From Chromatiaceae bacterium (GTDB lineage: Bacteria; Pseudomonadota; Gammaproteobacteria; Chromatiales; Chromatiaceae): 64,000 nucleotides of DNA. The stretch is from the NCBI GenBank assembly GCA_024235175.1, contig JACKMX010000008.1, positions 1 to 64,000 of the forward strand, written 5' to 3'. Positions 1 through 7,192 of the stretch are shown one piece after another. The position numbers and the translations under genes were made by a program. The notes under the pieces were generated by a model that saw only the letters and a program-made list of their open reading frames with translations, had not been told where the DNA came from and ran no database searches. Position 1 is the stretch's first letter. The number at the start of each line of letters is the position of its first letter.

Positions 1-1403
1 CGCTCTACAATCAGGGGGGGTTTACTGATCTCTGCCGTGGCCCGCATGTACCCTCCACCGGAAAACTGGGTGCATTCAAACTGATGAAACTGGCGGGCGC
101 TTACTGGCGCGGCGACTCCAACAATGAGATGTTGCAGCGAATCTATGGTACAGCCTGGCGCAACAAGCAGGAGTTGCAGGGCTATCTGTACCGGTTGGAG
201 GAGGCGGAGAAACGCGACCACCGTAAACTGGGCAAAGCACTGAATCTATTCCATACCCAGGAAGAGGCGCCCGGTATGGTTTTCTGGCACCCAAAAGGAT
301 GGGCCATCTATCGTACCGTGGAGCAGTACATCAGAGAAAAAATCAGTAGTGCAGGCTATCAGGAGATCCGTACTCCGCAGATTGTCGACCGTAGCCTGTG
401 GGAGAAGTCGGGGCATTGGGGAAAGTACCGGGAGGGCATGTTCACCACTCAGTCCGAGAACCGGGATTTTGCGATCAAGCCGATGAACTGCCCCTGTCAT
501 GTTCAGGTGTTCAATCAGGGCATCAAGAGTCACCGTGATCTTCCGCTGCGCCTGGCCGAATTTGGTTCCTGCCATCGTAACGAAGCCAGCGGCACCCTGC
601 ACGGATTGATGCGGGTACGCAATTTCGTGCAGGACGACGCCCACATTTTCTGTACCGAGGATCAGATCCAGGACGAGGTTTCGCGTTTTGTCGATCTGCT
701 GTTCGAGATTTATGCCGATTTCGGTTTCACCGATATCCAGATCGCACTTTCGACCCGGCCGGAGCAACGGGTCGGCAGCGATGAGGTGTGGGACAAGGCG
801 GAAAAGGCATTGGAGGAGGCGCTCGAAGCCAAAGGGCTTGAGTGGAGACTGCAACCCGGAGATGGGGCCTTCTACGGGCCCAAAATCGATTTCTCACTGC
901 GCGACTGCCTGGAACGGGTTTGGCAGTGCGGTACCATACAGGTGGACTTCTCCATGCCGGGCCGTCTGGATGCAGGCTATATTGCCGATGACAACAGCCG
1001 CAAAGTGCCGGTGATGCTGCATCGGGCGATCCTCGGATCGCTTGAACGATTCATCGGAATTTTAATCGAAGAGACAGCCGGAGCACTGCCGCTATGGCTG
1101 GCCCCGGTCCAGGTCGTGGTGATGAATATTACCGACCGACAGGATGAGTTCGCGAAAAAAGTGGCCCAAAATCTGCAAGAACACCATTTTAGAGTGGATT
1201 TGGACTTGAGAAACGAAAAGATCGGCTTTAAAATTCGCGAGCACACGCTATCCCGGGTGCCCTATCTGTTGGTTTTGGGGGACCGGGAAGTGGAAAATGG
1301 GACGGTGGCCGTTCGCACGCGAAGCGGTGAAGACCTTGGAAGTATGAGTATCGAGGCATTCTCGCAGACGTTGGCGGCAGGGGTCGCCCGTCGTTCGAAT
1401 TGA
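1..1403 (+). CDS. thrS: Threonyl-tRNA synthetase, 5' truncated by window edge
   Basis: Class II aminoacyl-tRNA synthetase that charges tRNA-Thr in the cytoplasm. The reading frame is open from base 3, so the gene starts outside the window; 466 residues remain of the roughly 640 usual for the family. The N-terminal TGS domain and most of the editing domain are missing. The first visible residues (FTDLCRGPHVPSTG) belong to the editing-domain/catalytic linker. The catalytic core follows: motif 2 region around MNCPCH with the zinc-ligand cysteine, HRNEASG, then the QDDAHIF segment, then motif 3 (HRAILGSLERFIGILIEE), then the anticodon-binding domain at the C-terminus. An in-frame ATG at 84 is internal and not the start. 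It leads the conserved thrS-infC-rpmI-rplT-pheST-ihfA block. Confidence 0.97.
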   Translation, partial: LYNQGGFTDLCRGPHVPSTGKLGAFKLMKLAGAYWRGDSNNEMLQRIYGTAWRNKQELQGYLYRLEEAEKRDHRKLGKALNLFHTQEEAPGMVFWHPKGWAIYRTVEQYIREKISSAGYQEIRTPQIVDRSLWEKSGHWGKYREGMFTTQSENRDFAIKPMNCPCHVQVFNQGIKSHRDLPLRLAEFGSCHRNEASGTLHGLMRVRNFVQDDAHIFCTEDQIQDEVSRFVDLLFEIYADFGFTDIQIALSTRPEQRVGSDEVWDKAEKALEEALEAKGLEWRLQPGDGAFYGPKIDFSLRDCLERVWQCGTIQVDFSMPGRLDAGYIADDNSRKVPVMLHRAILGSLERFIGILIEETAGALPLWLAPVQVVVMNITDRQDEFAKKVAQNLQEHHFRVDLDLRNEKIGFKIREHTLSRVPYLLVLGDREVENGTVAVRTRSGEDLGSMSIEAFSQTLAAGVARRSN

Positions 1404-1404
1404 G

Positions 1405-1458
1405 AGCTTGTCCTGGGATATGGTGCGGGAATAGGACGCACCAAGCTCAGGACAGGCT
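1405..1458 (+). terminator. Hairpin between thrS and infC
   Basis: An 11-base arm at 1405-1415 (AGCTTGTCCTG) pairs with 1448-1458 (CAGGACAGGCT, one G-U pair). A second stem inside it is GGTGCG (1422-1427) with CGCACC (1437-1442). The hairpin is followed by TTTATTCTTT. It could be an attenuator or partial terminator separating thrS from infC, or an mRNA-stability element. The U-tract is imperfect, so strong termination is not assured. Confidence 0.55.
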
Positions 1459-1481
1459 TTATTCTTTGGGGGGAAACTGAA

Positions 1482-2000
1482 ATCGCTGCACCAAAAAGAA
1501 ACCGCTTGAATGAAGATATCGCAACACCGCAGGTCAGACTGATTGATGCGGAAGGCGAGCAGGTGGGAATAGTACCGATCGAAGAGGCGCTAAAAGCTGC
1601 TGAAGCGGCAAAACTTGACCTTGTGGAAATTGTACCCAACGCTGAGCCGCCGGTCTGCAGGATCATGGACTACGGCAAATTCGTGTTCGAGGCCAAGAAG
1701 CAGAAGCAGGCGGCGAAAAAGAAACAGAAGCAGGTTCAAATCAAAGAGATAAAGTTTCGCCCAGGGACGGATATAGGGGATTATCAGGTAAAACTACGCA
1801 ACCTGATACGTTTCCTGAAAGATGGGGATAAGACCAAGGTAACCATGCGGTTCCGTGGTCGTGAACACGCGCACAGGGAGCTTGGCCTGGAGTTGCTGCA
1901 ACGGGTGGAGGCCGATCTGGCCGCCTACGGTGAAGTGGAGCAGCAGCCTCAAATGGAAGGCCGGCAGATGATAATGGTGCTGCGTCCCTTAAAACACTGA
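1482..2000 (+). CDS. infC: Translation initiation factor IF-3, probable AUC start
   Basis: IF-3 binds the 30S subunit, blocks premature 50S joining and checks start-codon fidelity. The protein shows the family hallmarks: VRLIDAEGEQVG, AEPPVCRIMDYGKF, the lysine-rich linker, then IKEIKFRPGTDIGDYQVKLRN and FRGREHAHRELG, ending EGRQMIMVLRP. No ATG or GTG lies near the expected N-terminus. ATC at 1482 follows a GGGGGG Shine-Dalgarno run (about 1468-1473) at proper spacing and gives an N-terminus IAAPKRNRLNED of normal length (172 residues). A TTG at 1506 would give a short protein of 164 residues without that ribosome-binding site. Unusual AUU/AUC starts are established for infC and allow autoregulation. 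The AUC assignment here is inference from position. Confidence 0.93.
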   Translation: MAAPKRNRLNEDIATPQVRLIDAEGEQVGIVPIEEALKAAEAAKLDLVEIVPNAEPPVCRIMDYGKFVFEAKKQKQAAKKKQKQVQIKEIKFRPGTDIGDYQVKLRNLIRFLKDGDKTKVTMRFRGREHAHRELGLELLQRVEADLAAYGEVEQQPQMEGRQMIMVLRPLKH

Positions 2001-2030
2001 CAGTAATAATTGAATGCGGAGTTCAAACAG

Positions 2031-2228
2031 ATGCCAAAGATTAAAACCAATCGTGGCGCGGCCAAACGATTCAAAGTTTCCGGGTCCGGCGCCATCAAGC
2101 GGGGTCAGTCCCACCGCCGTCATATCCTGACGAAAAAAAGCACCAAGCGTAAGCGCCAGTTGCGCACAGCGGCGCAGTTGCACAGATCCGACGTGGCGGC
2201 CGCCCGCCGCATGATCCCTTACGCCTGA
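2031..2228 (+). CDS. rpmI: 50S ribosomal protein L35
   Basis: Small basic protein of the large ribosomal subunit, 65 residues, normal length. It begins MPKIKTNRGAAKRFKVSGSG and contains RRHILTKKSTKRKRQLR, both typical of L35. The ATG at 2031 is preceded by GGAG at 2018-2021; an upstream in-frame TTG at 2010 is not needed. The gene lies between infC and rplT in the usual operon. In relatives, L20 represses this operon translationally near the infC-rpmI junction; I did not identify the pseudoknot here. Confidence 0.97.
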   Translation: MPKIKTNRGAAKRFKVSGSGAIKRGQSHRRHILTKKSTKRKRQLRTAAQLHRSDVAAARRMIPYA

Positions 2229-2249
2229 TTTTACATTGGAGACTGAGTT

Positions 2250-2609
2250 ATGCCTCGCGTAAAACGCGGCGTTCAAGCACACGCCAGACACAAGAAAGTG
2301 CTACAGGAAGCGAAGGGTTACTACGGTGCCCGGGGTACGGTTTACAGAGTCGCCAAACAGGCGGTGATCAAAGCGGGTCAATATGCCTATCGAGACCGCC
2401 GCCAGAGAAAGCGTCAATTTCGCGCGCTGTGGATCGCCAGGATAAATGCCGGAGCCCGTCTGAACGGCCTCTCATACAGCCGCATGATCAATGGCTTGAA
2501 ACGGGCTGGTGTGGAGATGGACCGGAAGATGCTCGCCGATCTTGCCATATTCGATAAGCAGGCATTCAGCGTCTTGGCGGAACAAGCCAAGGCCAATCTC
2601 TCCAGCTAA
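2250..2609 (+). CDS. rplT: 50S ribosomal protein L20
   Basis: Early-assembly 23S rRNA-binding protein, 119 residues. MPRVKRGVQAHARHKKVL at the start and the long basic helix region YRDRRQRKRQFRALWIARINAGAR identify L20; the globular C-terminal half follows (YSRMINGLKRAGVEMDRKMLADLA). Shine-Dalgarno GGAG lies just before the ATG. It is the last ribosomal gene of the operon before the pheST intergenic hairpin. L20 is also the known autogenous repressor of this operon. Confidence 0.98.
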   Translation: MPRVKRGVQAHARHKKVLQEAKGYYGARGTVYRVAKQAVIKAGQYAYRDRRQRKRQFRALWIARINAGARLNGLSYSRMINGLKRAGVEMDRKMLADLAIFDKQAFSVLAEQAKANLSS

Positions 2610-2652
2610 GCTTTCACCCGCCGGACCGGGTTCCGGCCGTTGGAAATACCCC

Positions 2653-2684
2653 AGGGGGAAGGCCTTCCAGGCTTCCCCCTTTTT
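2653..2684 (+). terminator. Rho-independent terminator/attenuator before pheS
   Basis: A perfect 9-base stem AGGGGGAAG (2653-2661) / CTTCCCCCT (2672-2680) with a 10-base loop is followed by TTTTT (2680-2684) and a second T run at 2687-2691. A smaller hairpin GCCGGA/TCCGGC lies just upstream (about 2620-2636). It separates rplT from pheS, the position of the pheST attenuator in enterics. No Phe-rich leader peptide with a proper start could be found. Confidence 0.8.
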
Positions 2685-2704
2685 CTGTTTTGAGGACCAT
2701 ATCC

Positions 2705-3736
2705 ATGGATGCTGAATCCGACTCCGAGCTGATCCGGCTTGTCAACGCAGCAACAACGCTCATTGGCGGTGCCGATACGCTGGCCGCACTGGACGATGTC
2801 CGGGTGCGATACCTGGGAAAAAACGGCCTGCTGACAGCACAGCTCAAACAGCTGGGACAGCTACCCAAAGAGGAGCGCCCGTTGGCTGGGCAGGAGATCA
2901 ACAATGCCAAGCAGGCTCTGCAGGCCAGCATAGAACAGCAGCGAGCGCTGCTGCAGCGGCAGGTGCTGTTCCAGCGGCTCAACTCCGAGCGTGTCGATGT
3001 CACCCTTCCTGGCAGGGGAATGGGGCTGGGTGGATTGCACCCGGTCTCCCGCACACTGGGCCGTATCGAGCGTTTTTTCGCAAATGCCGGCTTTAGTGTG
3101 AAAGAAGGTCCCGAGATAGAAGATGATTACCATAACTTCGAGGCATTGAATATTCCGGCACACCACCCTGCGCGTGCGATGCACGATACCTTCTATTTTG
3201 ACGAGCACCTGCTGCTGCGCACCCACACCTCTCCGGTTCAGATAAGGGTGATGGAGAATGCTGAACTGCCACTGAAAATCATCGCACCCGGGCGCGTCTA
3301 CCGCTGTGATTCGGATCTGACTCATACGCCCATGTTCCACCAGGTGGAGGGCTTTCTGGTGGATCGGAATGTCTCGTTCGCCGACCTGAAGGGGGTTTTA
3401 TATGATTTTCTGCAGCGCTTTTTCGAACGCGACCTGAAACTGCGTTTCCGGCCCTCCTATTTTCCCTTTACCGAACCTTCGGCCGAAGTGGACATCGAGT
3501 GCGTGATGTGCAGTGGCAAAGGCTGTCGGGTATGCGGCAAGAGCGGATGGCTGGAGGTCCTGGGCTGCGGCATGGTGCACCCTGAAGTGTTTCGCCACGT
3601 TGGCATCGACAGCGAGAAATATACCGGTTATGCGTTTGGAATGGGTGTAGAAAGATTGACCATGCTTCGTTATGGAGTCAATGACTTACGCTTGTTTTTT
3701 GAGAATGATTTGAGGTTTTTGCGGCAGTTTGCCTGA
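2705..3736 (+). CDS. pheS: Phenylalanyl-tRNA synthetase alpha subunit
   Basis: Catalytic alpha subunit of the alpha2-beta2 enzyme that charges tRNA-Phe; 343 residues from the ATG at 2705 with TGAGGA at 2691-2696 as ribosome-binding site. An in-frame TTG at 2690 lies inside that site. The N-terminal coiled coil (about 1-85) is followed by the class II core: motif 1 around GFSVKEGPEIEDDYHNFEALNIP, motif 2 RVYRCDSDLTHTPMFHQVEG and motif 3 YAFGMGVERLTMLRYG. The insertion CVMCSGKGCRVCGKSGW with its cysteines is also typical. It is followed 36 bases later by pheT. Confidence 0.98.
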   Translation: MDAESDSELIRLVNAATTLIGGADTLAALDDVRVRYLGKNGLLTAQLKQLGQLPKEERPLAGQEINNAKQALQASIEQQRALLQRQVLFQRLNSERVDVTLPGRGMGLGGLHPVSRTLGRIERFFANAGFSVKEGPEIEDDYHNFEALNIPAHHPARAMHDTFYFDEHLLLRTHTSPVQIRVMENAELPLKIIAPGRVYRCDSDLTHTPMFHQVEGFLVDRNVSFADLKGVLYDFLQRFFERDLKLRFRPSYFPFTEPSAEVDIECVMCSGKGCRVCGKSGWLEVLGCGMVHPEVFRHVGIDSEKYTGYAFGMGVERLTMLRYGVNDLRLFFENDLRFLRQFA

Positions 3737-3772
3737 ACCTGAAGAAGTGCTGTGTAAGCAAGGAATTTAAGT

Positions 3773-6151
3773 ATGAAATTCAGTGAAGCCTGGTTGCGTG
3801 AGTGGGTTGATCCTCCGGTCGGTACCGATGAACTGACTCATCAGTTGAGCATGGCTGGCCTGGAGGTTGATTCCGTCACCGGGGTGGCAGGCACGTTTGA
3901 AGGTGTCGTGGTTGGTGAGATCCTGGCCCGCGATCAGCACCCCAATGCAGACAAGCTGAGTCTTTGCCGTGTTGCCGCGGGAGGTGAAGAGCCGCTGCAG
4001 ATTATATGTGGTGCGTCCAACGTCGCAGCCGGAATGAAAGTGCCGGTTGCAAAAATCGGCGCCGTCCTGCCGGGGGATTTCAGAATAAAGCGGGCCAAGC
4101 TGCGGGGCGTTGAGTCCCAGGGAATGATATGTTCTGCCGCCGAGCTTGGGCTCGCGGAATCCTCAACCGGGATCATGCCGCTGCCGATGGATGCGCTGGT
4201 GGGAGCGGATCTGCGAAGCTACCTTGGCCTTGACGATCGGGCAATCGATGTGGATTTGACGCCGGATCGGGGTGACTGCCTGGGTCTGGCGGGAATCGCC
4301 CGCGAAGTTGGGGTTATCAACCGCTGCCCGGTGACGCCGCCAGAGATGGCTCCGGTCGATCCGCTGCATGATGAGATATACCCGGTGGAGCTGCAGGCAC
4401 CGCAGGGCTGCCCCCGTTACACCTGCCGGATTATCCGCAATATCGATCCCACTGCACGGACACCTCTGTGGATGCGTGAACGGCTGAGACGCGGTGATCT
4501 GCGCAGTATCCATCCGGTGGTGGATGTCACCAATTACGTCATGCTGGAGCTGGGCCAGCCGATGCATGGATTCGATCTGAGACAATTGCAGGGCGGTATC
4601 CGGGTTCGCATGGCGGCCGGTGGCGAAAAGCTGCGTATGTTGGATGGCAGCGATTTGGATCTGCGCGATGACACCCTGGTCATCGCCGACCACGAAAAGG
4701 TGGTTGCGCTGGCCGGCATCATGGGCGGTGAACACTCCGGCGTTGCCATGGATACACGTGATGTATTGTTGGAGTGTGCCTTTTTCTCTCCAACCTCAAT
4801 AATCGGCAAGGCGCGCAGCTATGGCCTGCACACTGATTCATCACACCGCTATGAACGCGGTGTCGACCCGATGTTGCAAATGGCGGCAATGGAGAGGGCG
4901 ACCCGGCTGTTGCTGGAGATTGCAGGCGGTGAACCGGGTCCGATCAACGAGGTGGCGGCACCGGAGTACATTGAACGGCGCCCAGAGATCTTTCTGCGAA
5001 GAGGTCAGGTCGCACGTCTGCTGGGAGTGGCAATCGATGACGAAACCATCTCGGATATACTCAAACGCCTGGAGATGCGGGTGGAGGCAGTGTCCGGTGG
5101 ATGGAAGGTGGTGGCACCCAGCTGCCGCTTCGATATCAGTATAGAGGCTGATCTTATCGAGGAGATCGGCCGAATTTACGGCTATGCAGAGATTCCCATG
5201 CACCGTGCCGCAACGGCTACCGCAATGCAGGGACCAGCCGAAGCAGGATTCAGCCTGGAGCGGGCCAAGCAGCTTCTGGTCGACCGTGATTATCAGGAGG
5301 CAATAACCTACAGTTTCATCAGTCCGGAGATGCATGATCTGATGGACCCTGAACATGGCAGAGTGGAACTGGCCAACCCCATTTCCACGGATATGTCGAT
5401 TATGCGGACCAGCTTATGGCCCGGACTTCTGCAAACGGCACTGTACAACCAATCTCGGCAGTGCAGCCGTATTCGAATATTCGAGTCAGGCCTTAGATTT
5501 ATAAAACAAGATAATGAAATTAAACAAGATTTAATGCTTGCCTGTTTGATAACCGGCGCACACCAGCCTGAACAGTGGGGGGGACAAAGCCGGACAGTTG
5601 ACTTTTTTGATCTTAAGGCCGATCTGGAAGCACTGCTGTCGTTGACCGGCAGGCTGGAGGAGTTCAACTTCACAGCATCGGCGCATCCCTCCCTCCATCC
5701 CGGACAGTGTGCCAGAGTCTCTTTCGGAGATGTCTCTGTTGGCTGGATCGGCATGCTCCATCCGGAGATCGAGAACAGACTCGGCCTCACAGCAAAGACC
5801 TATCTTTTTGAGATCCGATTGGGACCTGAATTGAACGGCAAACTGCCATCTTTTGACGAACTGTCCAGATTTCCGTCCATCCGCAGGGATATCGCTGTAG
5901 TTGTGGATGAAAAGATTCAGTTCGACAAGTTACGCGACACTATCAGTCACGCCGCCGGCGGAATACTAAAGGAAACAAGACTTTTTGACGTTTATACCGG
6001 AGAAGGGGTAGATTCCGGTCTAAAAAGTCTCGCTTTAGGCTTGATTTTACAGGAAACTTCGCACACTCTAACGGATACGGAGGTTGATGGTGTCATGGAG
6101 CGCGTGCTCCAGGCACTGAAACAGAAACTCAGCGCACAATTGAGAGAGTGA
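3773..6151 (+). CDS. pheT: Phenylalanyl-tRNA synthetase beta subunit
   Basis: Large subunit of PheRS, 792 residues, full length. Domains in order: N-terminal lobe, EMAP/tRNA-binding OB fold (about 40-150; GVESQGMICSAAELGL), B3/B4 editing domain (about 205-380; HPVVDVTNYVMLELGQPMH), B5 domains (about 400-480), the core class II-like fold, and the C-terminal ferredoxin-like anticodon-binding domain (about 697-791; FPSIRRDIAVVVDE). It provides tRNA binding and hydrolysis of mischarged Tyr-tRNA-Phe. The stop codon TGA lies two bases before the ihfA ATG, so the two genes are co-transcribed and probably coupled. Confidence 0.98.
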   Translation: MKFSEAWLREWVDPPVGTDELTHQLSMAGLEVDSVTGVAGTFEGVVVGEILARDQHPNADKLSLCRVAAGGEEPLQIICGASNVAAGMKVPVAKIGAVLPGDFRIKRAKLRGVESQGMICSAAELGLAESSTGIMPLPMDALVGADLRSYLGLDDRAIDVDLTPDRGDCLGLAGIAREVGVINRCPVTPPEMAPVDPLHDEIYPVELQAPQGCPRYTCRIIRNIDPTARTPLWMRERLRRGDLRSIHPVVDVTNYVMLELGQPMHGFDLRQLQGGIRVRMAAGGEKLRMLDGSDLDLRDDTLVIADHEKVVALAGIMGGEHSGVAMDTRDVLLECAFFSPTSIIGKARSYGLHTDSSHRYERGVDPMLQMAAMERATRLLLEIAGGEPGPINEVAAPEYIERRPEIFLRRGQVARLLGVAIDDETISDILKRLEMRVEAVSGGWKVVAPSCRFDISIEADLIEEIGRIYGYAEIPMHRAATATAMQGPAEAGFSLERAKQLLVDRDYQEAITYSFISPEMHDLMDPEHGRVELANPISTDMSIMRTSLWPGLLQTALYNQSRQCSRIRIFESGLRFIKQDNEIKQDLMLACLITGAHQPEQWGGQSRTVDFFDLKADLEALLSLTGRLEEFNFTASAHPSLHPGQCARVSFGDVSVGWIGMLHPEIENRLGLTAKTYLFEIRLGPELNGKLPSFDELSRFPSIRRDIAVVVDEKIQFDKLRDTISHAAGGILKETRLFDVYTGEGVDSGLKSLALGLILQETSHTLTDTEVDGVMERVLQALKQKLSAQLRE

Positions 6152-6153
6152 CA

Positions 6154-6453
6154 ATGTCATTAACCAAGGCAGAGATAGCCGAAAAACTTTTTGATGAGTT
6201 GGGGCTGAATAAGCGTGAAGCAAAGGAGATGGTCGAAATGTTCTTCGAGAAGATCAGGACGGCCCTGGAGGATGGTGGACAGGTAAAACTTTCCGGATTC
6301 GGAAACTTTGACTTGCGCGAAAAAAAGCAGCGGCCGGGTCGCAACCCCAAAACCGGGGAAGAGATACCGATTTGCGCCCGCAGAGTAGTTACATTTCGTC
6401 CCGGACAAAAACTAAAAGCGCGGGTGGAAGCATATGCTGGAAGCGAGCAGTAG
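6154..6453 (+). CDS. ihfA: Integration host factor alpha subunit
   Basis: DNA-bending nucleoid protein of the HU/IHF family, 99 residues, forming a heterodimer with IhfB. The protein starts MSLTKAEIAEKLFDELGLNKREAKEM and carries the DNA-contacting arm segment SGFGNFDLREKKQRPGRNPKTG with the intercalating proline. I chose ATG 6154 over the in-frame GTG at 6148 because it matches the family N-terminus. It follows pheT directly and overlaps the merR-type gene by 20 bases; this order is standard in Gammaproteobacteria. Confidence 0.98.
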   Translation: MSLTKAEIAEKLFDELGLNKREAKEMVEMFFEKIRTALEDGGQVKLSGFGNFDLREKKQRPGRNPKTGEEIPICARRVVTFRPGQKLKARVEAYAGSEQ

Positions 6454-6793
6454 TACGACAGATCTGCCGCCGATACCGAGCAAGCGGTATTTTACAATCG
6501 GCGAGGTGAGCGAACTCTGTGGCGTCAAGCCCCATGTGTTACGTTATTGGGAGCAGGAGTTCCCCCAGCTAAAACCGGTAAAACGACGGGGTAACCGCCG
6601 TTACTATCAGCGCCATGATGTGTTGATGATAAGGCAGATTCGCAGCCTGTTGTATGAGCACGGCTTTACCATCGGTGGAGCACGGCAGCAGCTATCCGGG
6701 GAGAGTGCCAAAGAGGACAGCTCGCAAAGCCAGCAGATTGTTCGCCAGCTGCGTACAGAGCTTGAAGAGATTCTACATCTTCTCAAAAGGTGA
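6434..6793 (+). CDS. MerR-family transcriptional regulator
   Basis: 119-residue regulator with an N-terminal MerR winged helix (about 17-85): KRYFTIGEVSELCGVKPHVLRYWEQEFPQLKP, then RRGNRRYYQRHDV, the wing. The C-terminal part is short (QQIVRQLRTELEEILHLL), enough for a dimerisation helix but with no cysteine-rich metal site, so the effector is unknown. It overlaps ihfA by 20 bases and is translated from the same mRNA. This orphan MerR protein follows ihfA in many Gammaproteobacteria; its regulon is not established. Confidence 0.92.
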   Translation: MLEASSSTTDLPPIPSKRYFTIGEVSELCGVKPHVLRYWEQEFPQLKPVKRRGNRRYYQRHDVLMIRQIRSLLYEHGFTIGGARQQLSGESAKEDSSQSQQIVRQLRTELEEILHLLKR

Positions 6794-6820
6794 GGATATC
6801 TCGCTTCCTGTATTGTCTGT

Positions 6821-6842
6821 ACAGGCCGGATCAGCCTGTTTT
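6821..6842 (+). terminator. Short terminator after the ihfA-merR genes
   Basis: ACAGGC (6821-6826) pairs with GCCTGT (6834-6839) around a 7-base loop and is followed by TTTT (6839-6842). The stem is only six pairs, so it is weak, but it sits between the merR stop and the tRNA-Pro promoter, where the operon is expected to end. Confidence 0.5.
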
Positions 6843-6845
6843 ACA

Positions 6846-6874
6846 TTGACATCTGCATGCTTAAGGCCTAGTAT
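6846..6874 (+). promoter_or_regulatory. Sigma70 promoter for tRNA-Pro
   Basis: A perfect -35 box TTGACA (6846-6851) is followed after 17 bases by TAGTAT (6869-6874), four of six matches to TATAAT including the key T-A and final T. Transcription would begin near 6881, about 97 bases before the tRNA. Nothing else starts downstream before the tRNA, so it is assigned to that gene. Confidence 0.75.
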
Positions 6875-6977
6875 TCGCGACCTTTATCGGCTCTGGATTG
6901 CACTTTGTCAGCGGGTCTGATCCGCGTTCATACCGGCTGTCAGTAGTGCTCCACAGACGTAAACAGTCAGCAGATTT

Positions 6978-7054
6978 CCGGGCGTAGCGCAGTCTGGTAG
7001 CGCACTACAATGGGGTTGTAGGGGTCGGATGTTCGAATCATCTCGCCCGGACCA
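6978..7054 (+). tRNA. tRNA-Pro(GGG)
   Basis: 77 bases including an encoded CCA. The acceptor CCGGGCG pairs perfectly with CGCCCGG, followed by discriminator A and CCA. D-stem is GCGC/GCGC, anticodon stem CTACA/TGTAG with loop ATGGGGT, so the anticodon is GGG, reading CCC. T-loop is TTCGAAT with one G-U pair at the base of the stem. It lies downstream of ihfA-merR, a common location for this tRNA in Gammaproteobacteria. Confidence 0.96.
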
Positions 7055-7062
7055 ATACGGAG

Positions 7063-7100
7063 AAAGGGTTAGCGGCCAACAAGCCACTAACCCTTTTTTT
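7063..7100 (+). terminator. Strong terminator after tRNA-Pro
   Basis: A 10-base perfect stem AAAGGGTTAG (7063-7072) / CTAACCCTTT (7087-7096) with a 14-base loop runs straight into a run of seven T (7094-7100). Textbook intrinsic terminator located nine bases after the tRNA 3' end. Confidence 0.93.
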
Positions 7101-7192
7101 GTCTTCGAATAAAACCGGGACCATCAGGTTTCAACTGTTGTTGCCGCTATGCATTGGTAGTCTATTGATTCCGGGAAGAGGATTGTAAATCG

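Noticed and set aside
246..854. Long antisense ORF inside thrS
   Set aside because: It is a shadow of the thrS reading frame; the thrS protein matches its family over the whole region.
2610..2704. Possible Phe-rich leader peptide before pheS
   Set aside because: A frame reads Phe-Phe-Cys-Phe across the terminator T-tract, but there is no start codon with a ribosome-binding site close by, and the frame enters from rplT.
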